Source: Gigantopelta aegis
Taxonomy: Eukaryota; Mollusca; Gastropoda; Neomphalida; Peltospiridae
Direction: 5' to 3'
Assembly (NCBI RefSeq): GCF_016097555.1
Contig: NW_024533002.1
Span: 1 to 64,000, forward strand
DNA: 64,000 nt
Part shown: positions 61,301 to 64,000 of the stretch, piece after piece
Numbering within the stretch: position 1 is the first letter of the stretch
Layout: every line of letters begins with the position of its first letter
Notes under the pieces: generated by a model
Databases searched by the model: none
What the model saw: the letters and a program-made list of their open reading frames with translations, nothing else
Told to the model about the DNA's origin: nothing
Position numbers and translations under genes: made by a program

Positions 61301-64000
61301 CTCCATTCTGTATTAGTATAATAGTACCAGTGGACAATTCAAAAAAGAAAGATCGATTCATTCCAGAGACTCTTGGAGTGAAAGGTGAATCCGTACAATT
61401 AGAAAAATCCCATCAAAATTTTCCCAGAGTCGGCACAAGAAGGTAGAACTACTTTGTAATATGTTGTCTTCTCCATGGAGGCAAATCATCGCTACTTGAG
61501 CTATGCCGATGTGTGCATGTGAAATGAGTTGTATCAGCTGACCTGTGGCTAGAACATTTTCTAGTACATGCCACTGAGTAGAGAACTTCATATCAGGAAA
61601 GGATGAGGACAGTTGAGATCAATAGACACCATACCACCACTAGTATTTGTACATATTGTTGGAAAGAAACAGATGCTGGTATGAGCATAAAATGACGAGA
61701 TATTAATATACCGTTAACAGTGAAGAATACTTCTGCACTGCCTCGGCTGCCATCTTCTGGGTAGATGCACCACAACCAACTGTGATACTTTTGTAGGTAT
61801 GAATTGGCGATGATGCAACTATGATGTTGTCGTGAAAGATCCATCCTTGGTTGATATGGTAACCAATGGAGGGTTTTCTCGTGCCGACATGTATGTTAAG
61901 AGGGTAGAGTAATGGGGCAACTCCAATAGAAATTTGATAGTTACTGCCACCAGAAATAACTGTGATCTCGTAATAGGGTCTCTTTGTGACAGAGGATAAC
62001 TAGCTTGGAGACCATTAACATTAGGTGAGTCAAGATTTGATGTGTCACATACAAATGTAGACCCAAATGCTTTAAAACTTGGTGATATTCTTGCAAACCC
62101 CAGGGAGCATATGAGAGATCACAACATGGCCACCGTTGAGGGAAGACTAGACGACAAGCTGTACTGTCAATAGTAGGTACTTGCAAAGGCTTGGGAAGAA
62201 TGGCAAGTGTTGGATAGAGTCCTGCAGGTGTTATTGGACATACTAATTTAGCAATTTCCTGGTTGTTAAGTGTAAAAAAGAAGAGCATAGACTGAGCAGC
62301 AGGTGTGTCAGTTGTTTCAGATGTAGACAATACTTCTTCCAAACCTATACCTAACTTTAGTCCACCTTGAGACACGTTAGCTTGCTCCACTATAGCATCA
62401 GGAATGTAAGATGCTACTTCCATATTTCTAGTGATTAATCCAGCTAGTGGCATAAATCCTATAGACCCTTGCATCTCTCCTGGGACTGCGATGTTTGTAT
62501 CATCATTTTCTAGTTGAGACATAGCACCAACACAGACAACAGAGTACGAACGAGATGGAGCTGATAACTCTACTTCAAAATACGAGTCACTTTTACTAAA
62601 TGGAAGATAATGCTGTATTAAAACTGACTTCTCATTCCTTATTATATTTGGTGCTATGGTAACTCTTGTTTTATTTCTTCAGAAGTTAACTCACACTTTT
62701 GCTGACACTTCCATCCAGTTGGAGTGGGAGCTTCACTAGGGTAGGGAAAATTAAAATGTCCTTCGGGGATTGGACGAGTTTCAAAATAGTCAAGAGGTTT
62801 CATCTTATAACTGTAGTTCAGTTTCACATGAGTATTTGACTCCACGAAGCAAATTGTTGGATAGAGATCAGGTTATTGGCATTGACATGTCAACTTGAGC
62901 AATTTCTACAGCATTTTTATAAAATTGTACTCTGATTTGAGAAGGTAAGAAAAGATTCTTGTTCTCAGGTCTTTCCAGACAATCTGGATACCACTTCAAC
63001 TGTACAGCCTACAGTATCGTCTTGTTTGAAAGTGATACCCAGCTCAATAGGATTTGAAGAGCCATTGTAGAGCTTCCCCGATGAAGTGCACAAGGAGACT
63101 GAAGATGGAAAGGTACCTAACAAAACATTAGCAGGAACTTTATCAGTAGAGATTCCTACTGCTATGCCTTGGCTACCGATAGTGAGTAGATCCACTTCAA
63201 AATAGTTCATTTTCTCAACCATAGATTGGCGACAAATTGCGTAGCCATATTGAGTGTTGAGTAAATTGTCTGTTACTAATTCTTTTAATTCTGTATAGAT
63301 TACATTGTAAAGTGAGCGAAAGTTGTGATTTTGTATTTTTGTCAATTTCAGGCACTGTATTTCTACTTCTGTTCGACCAATTGAATTTGAGGTGGTTCAG
63401 GCTCAATATATCGGAGTTGCTTTCTTGAACCTTTGCCTCGGCTCCTGGATCTTGAGGGAATGACTGCCTTTTTCCTTTACTAGGGTAATGTTGTTCTGTT
63501 TTTTACCAACTTACGTGGCATACTTTGAGGTCCATCTACTTGTATCTCATTGTCAGGTGTAGAAAGAATTTCACTTTTTGATCTTTGAGCAAGAGGGGAG
63601 GCTGGCGGTCGATAGACATATCCTTCGGGATAATCTATCTGATCAGATGGTTGTGGATACTTTTGTATTATCACAGGAGCATTTGTACATGCATATGAGA
63701 TCCATACATTAGTTTTTGTCAATGTAGAATCAAGTCCTTCAATTCCTTTCTTTAAAGTGGAAGGACGCATTAAAGGACATGCTACTTGTACTTTTTCATT
63801 GTCACTCATCATACCCACTAGCGCAAAGAAACCACCTGATGGTGTCATTCCAATTGCACTGGCAATTACATTACCATTTCTAAAGAAACTGATCTTTACT
63901 CTCTTCTCGCTGCCATCAATGGTGCGACTAAGCATCGAATGACATCACCTTGTATACATTGATGCCCAGTTGTTTCTTTGGAGAATTCTGAGCTTTGGTA
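58338..64000 (-). CDS. Multi-SPRY-domain protein, 5' end off window
   Basis: A chain of about ten SPRY modules on the reverse strand, entering from the right edge. Module positions: >63760; 63220-62950; 62600-62170; 62000-61640; about 61330-61120; 60950-60540; 60400-60010; 59835-59470; 59290-58880; 58800-58340. Typical units read YFEVEILKVDPKKAIAVGLG, SIAYHTDDGRLF, GDVLGCGIQFP, VNVFFTVNGHFIG and GGLFPTV. Others read YFEVEILNLGELKAIAIGAA, PGWLQNSIAYHTDSG and SVFFTRNGVPIG. The last ends RARNQLYTWTGQ. SPRY folds mediate protein-protein binding. No RING, B-box, SOCS box or ryanodine-receptor segment is visible in this part, so the role is unknown. Short introns and several one-base slips are present. 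The start and any N-terminal domain lie outside the window. Confidence 0.85.

Overview
The window looks like nuclear DNA from an early-branching animal, most likely a demosponge. It is AT-rich. Genes are split by many very short introns (mostly about 45-100 bases, GT...AG). The families present are animal ones: ABCC4/MRP4-like exporters, glycerate kinase, a GT14 beta-1,6-N-acetylglucosaminyltransferase, an ADAR-type RNA adenosine deaminase, a MOXD1-like copper monooxygenase, a protein made of serial SPRY domains, and an FN3-GTPase relic. The sponge assignment is inference from gene content and architecture. No prokaryotic, CRISPR, rRNA or tRNA feature was recognised.

Layout. 1-600: decayed copy of an ABC-transporter 3' end plus its flank. 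4340-6620: wrecked FN3-GTPase gene (+). 7232-14185: ABCC4-like copy 1 (+). 15233-16621: ADAR-like gene (-). 17053-22963: glycerate kinase (+), whose 4-kb first intron holds an antisense GT14 gene (17827-19161), a TIR element, a long palindrome and a tandem repeat. 23024-30067: ABCC copy 2, inverted (-). 31743-39245: ABCC copy 3 (+). 40376-41493: truncated second ADAR copy, joined directly to a detached ABC NBD2 end (41494-42172). 43770-50838: ABCC copy 4 (+). 52560-53310: SPRY gene fragment. 53580-56666: MOXD1-like monooxygenase (-) with a TCGCGA-rich fold-back element in an intron. 58338 to the window end: multi-SPRY gene (-), 5' end off the window.

The main theme is segmental duplication of an ABCC4-like exporter. 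Copies 3 and 4 are recent tandem duplicates that share about 1.6 kb of 5' flank. The 3' end of copy 1, with its downstream ADAR gene, is nearly identical to the 3' end of copy 3 with the truncated ADAR. The NBD2 3' exons and their introns are almost the same in all copies, including the inverted one, while the transmembrane exons differ. This suggests gene conversion or repeated recent exchange.

Nearly every gene here, including single-copy glycerate kinase and the monooxygenase, needs one-base frame corrections inside well conserved exons. This looks like residual assembly indels as much as pseudogenisation, so 'broken' calls on the ABC copies are provisional. Product calls rest on motifs read by eye; no database search was run.
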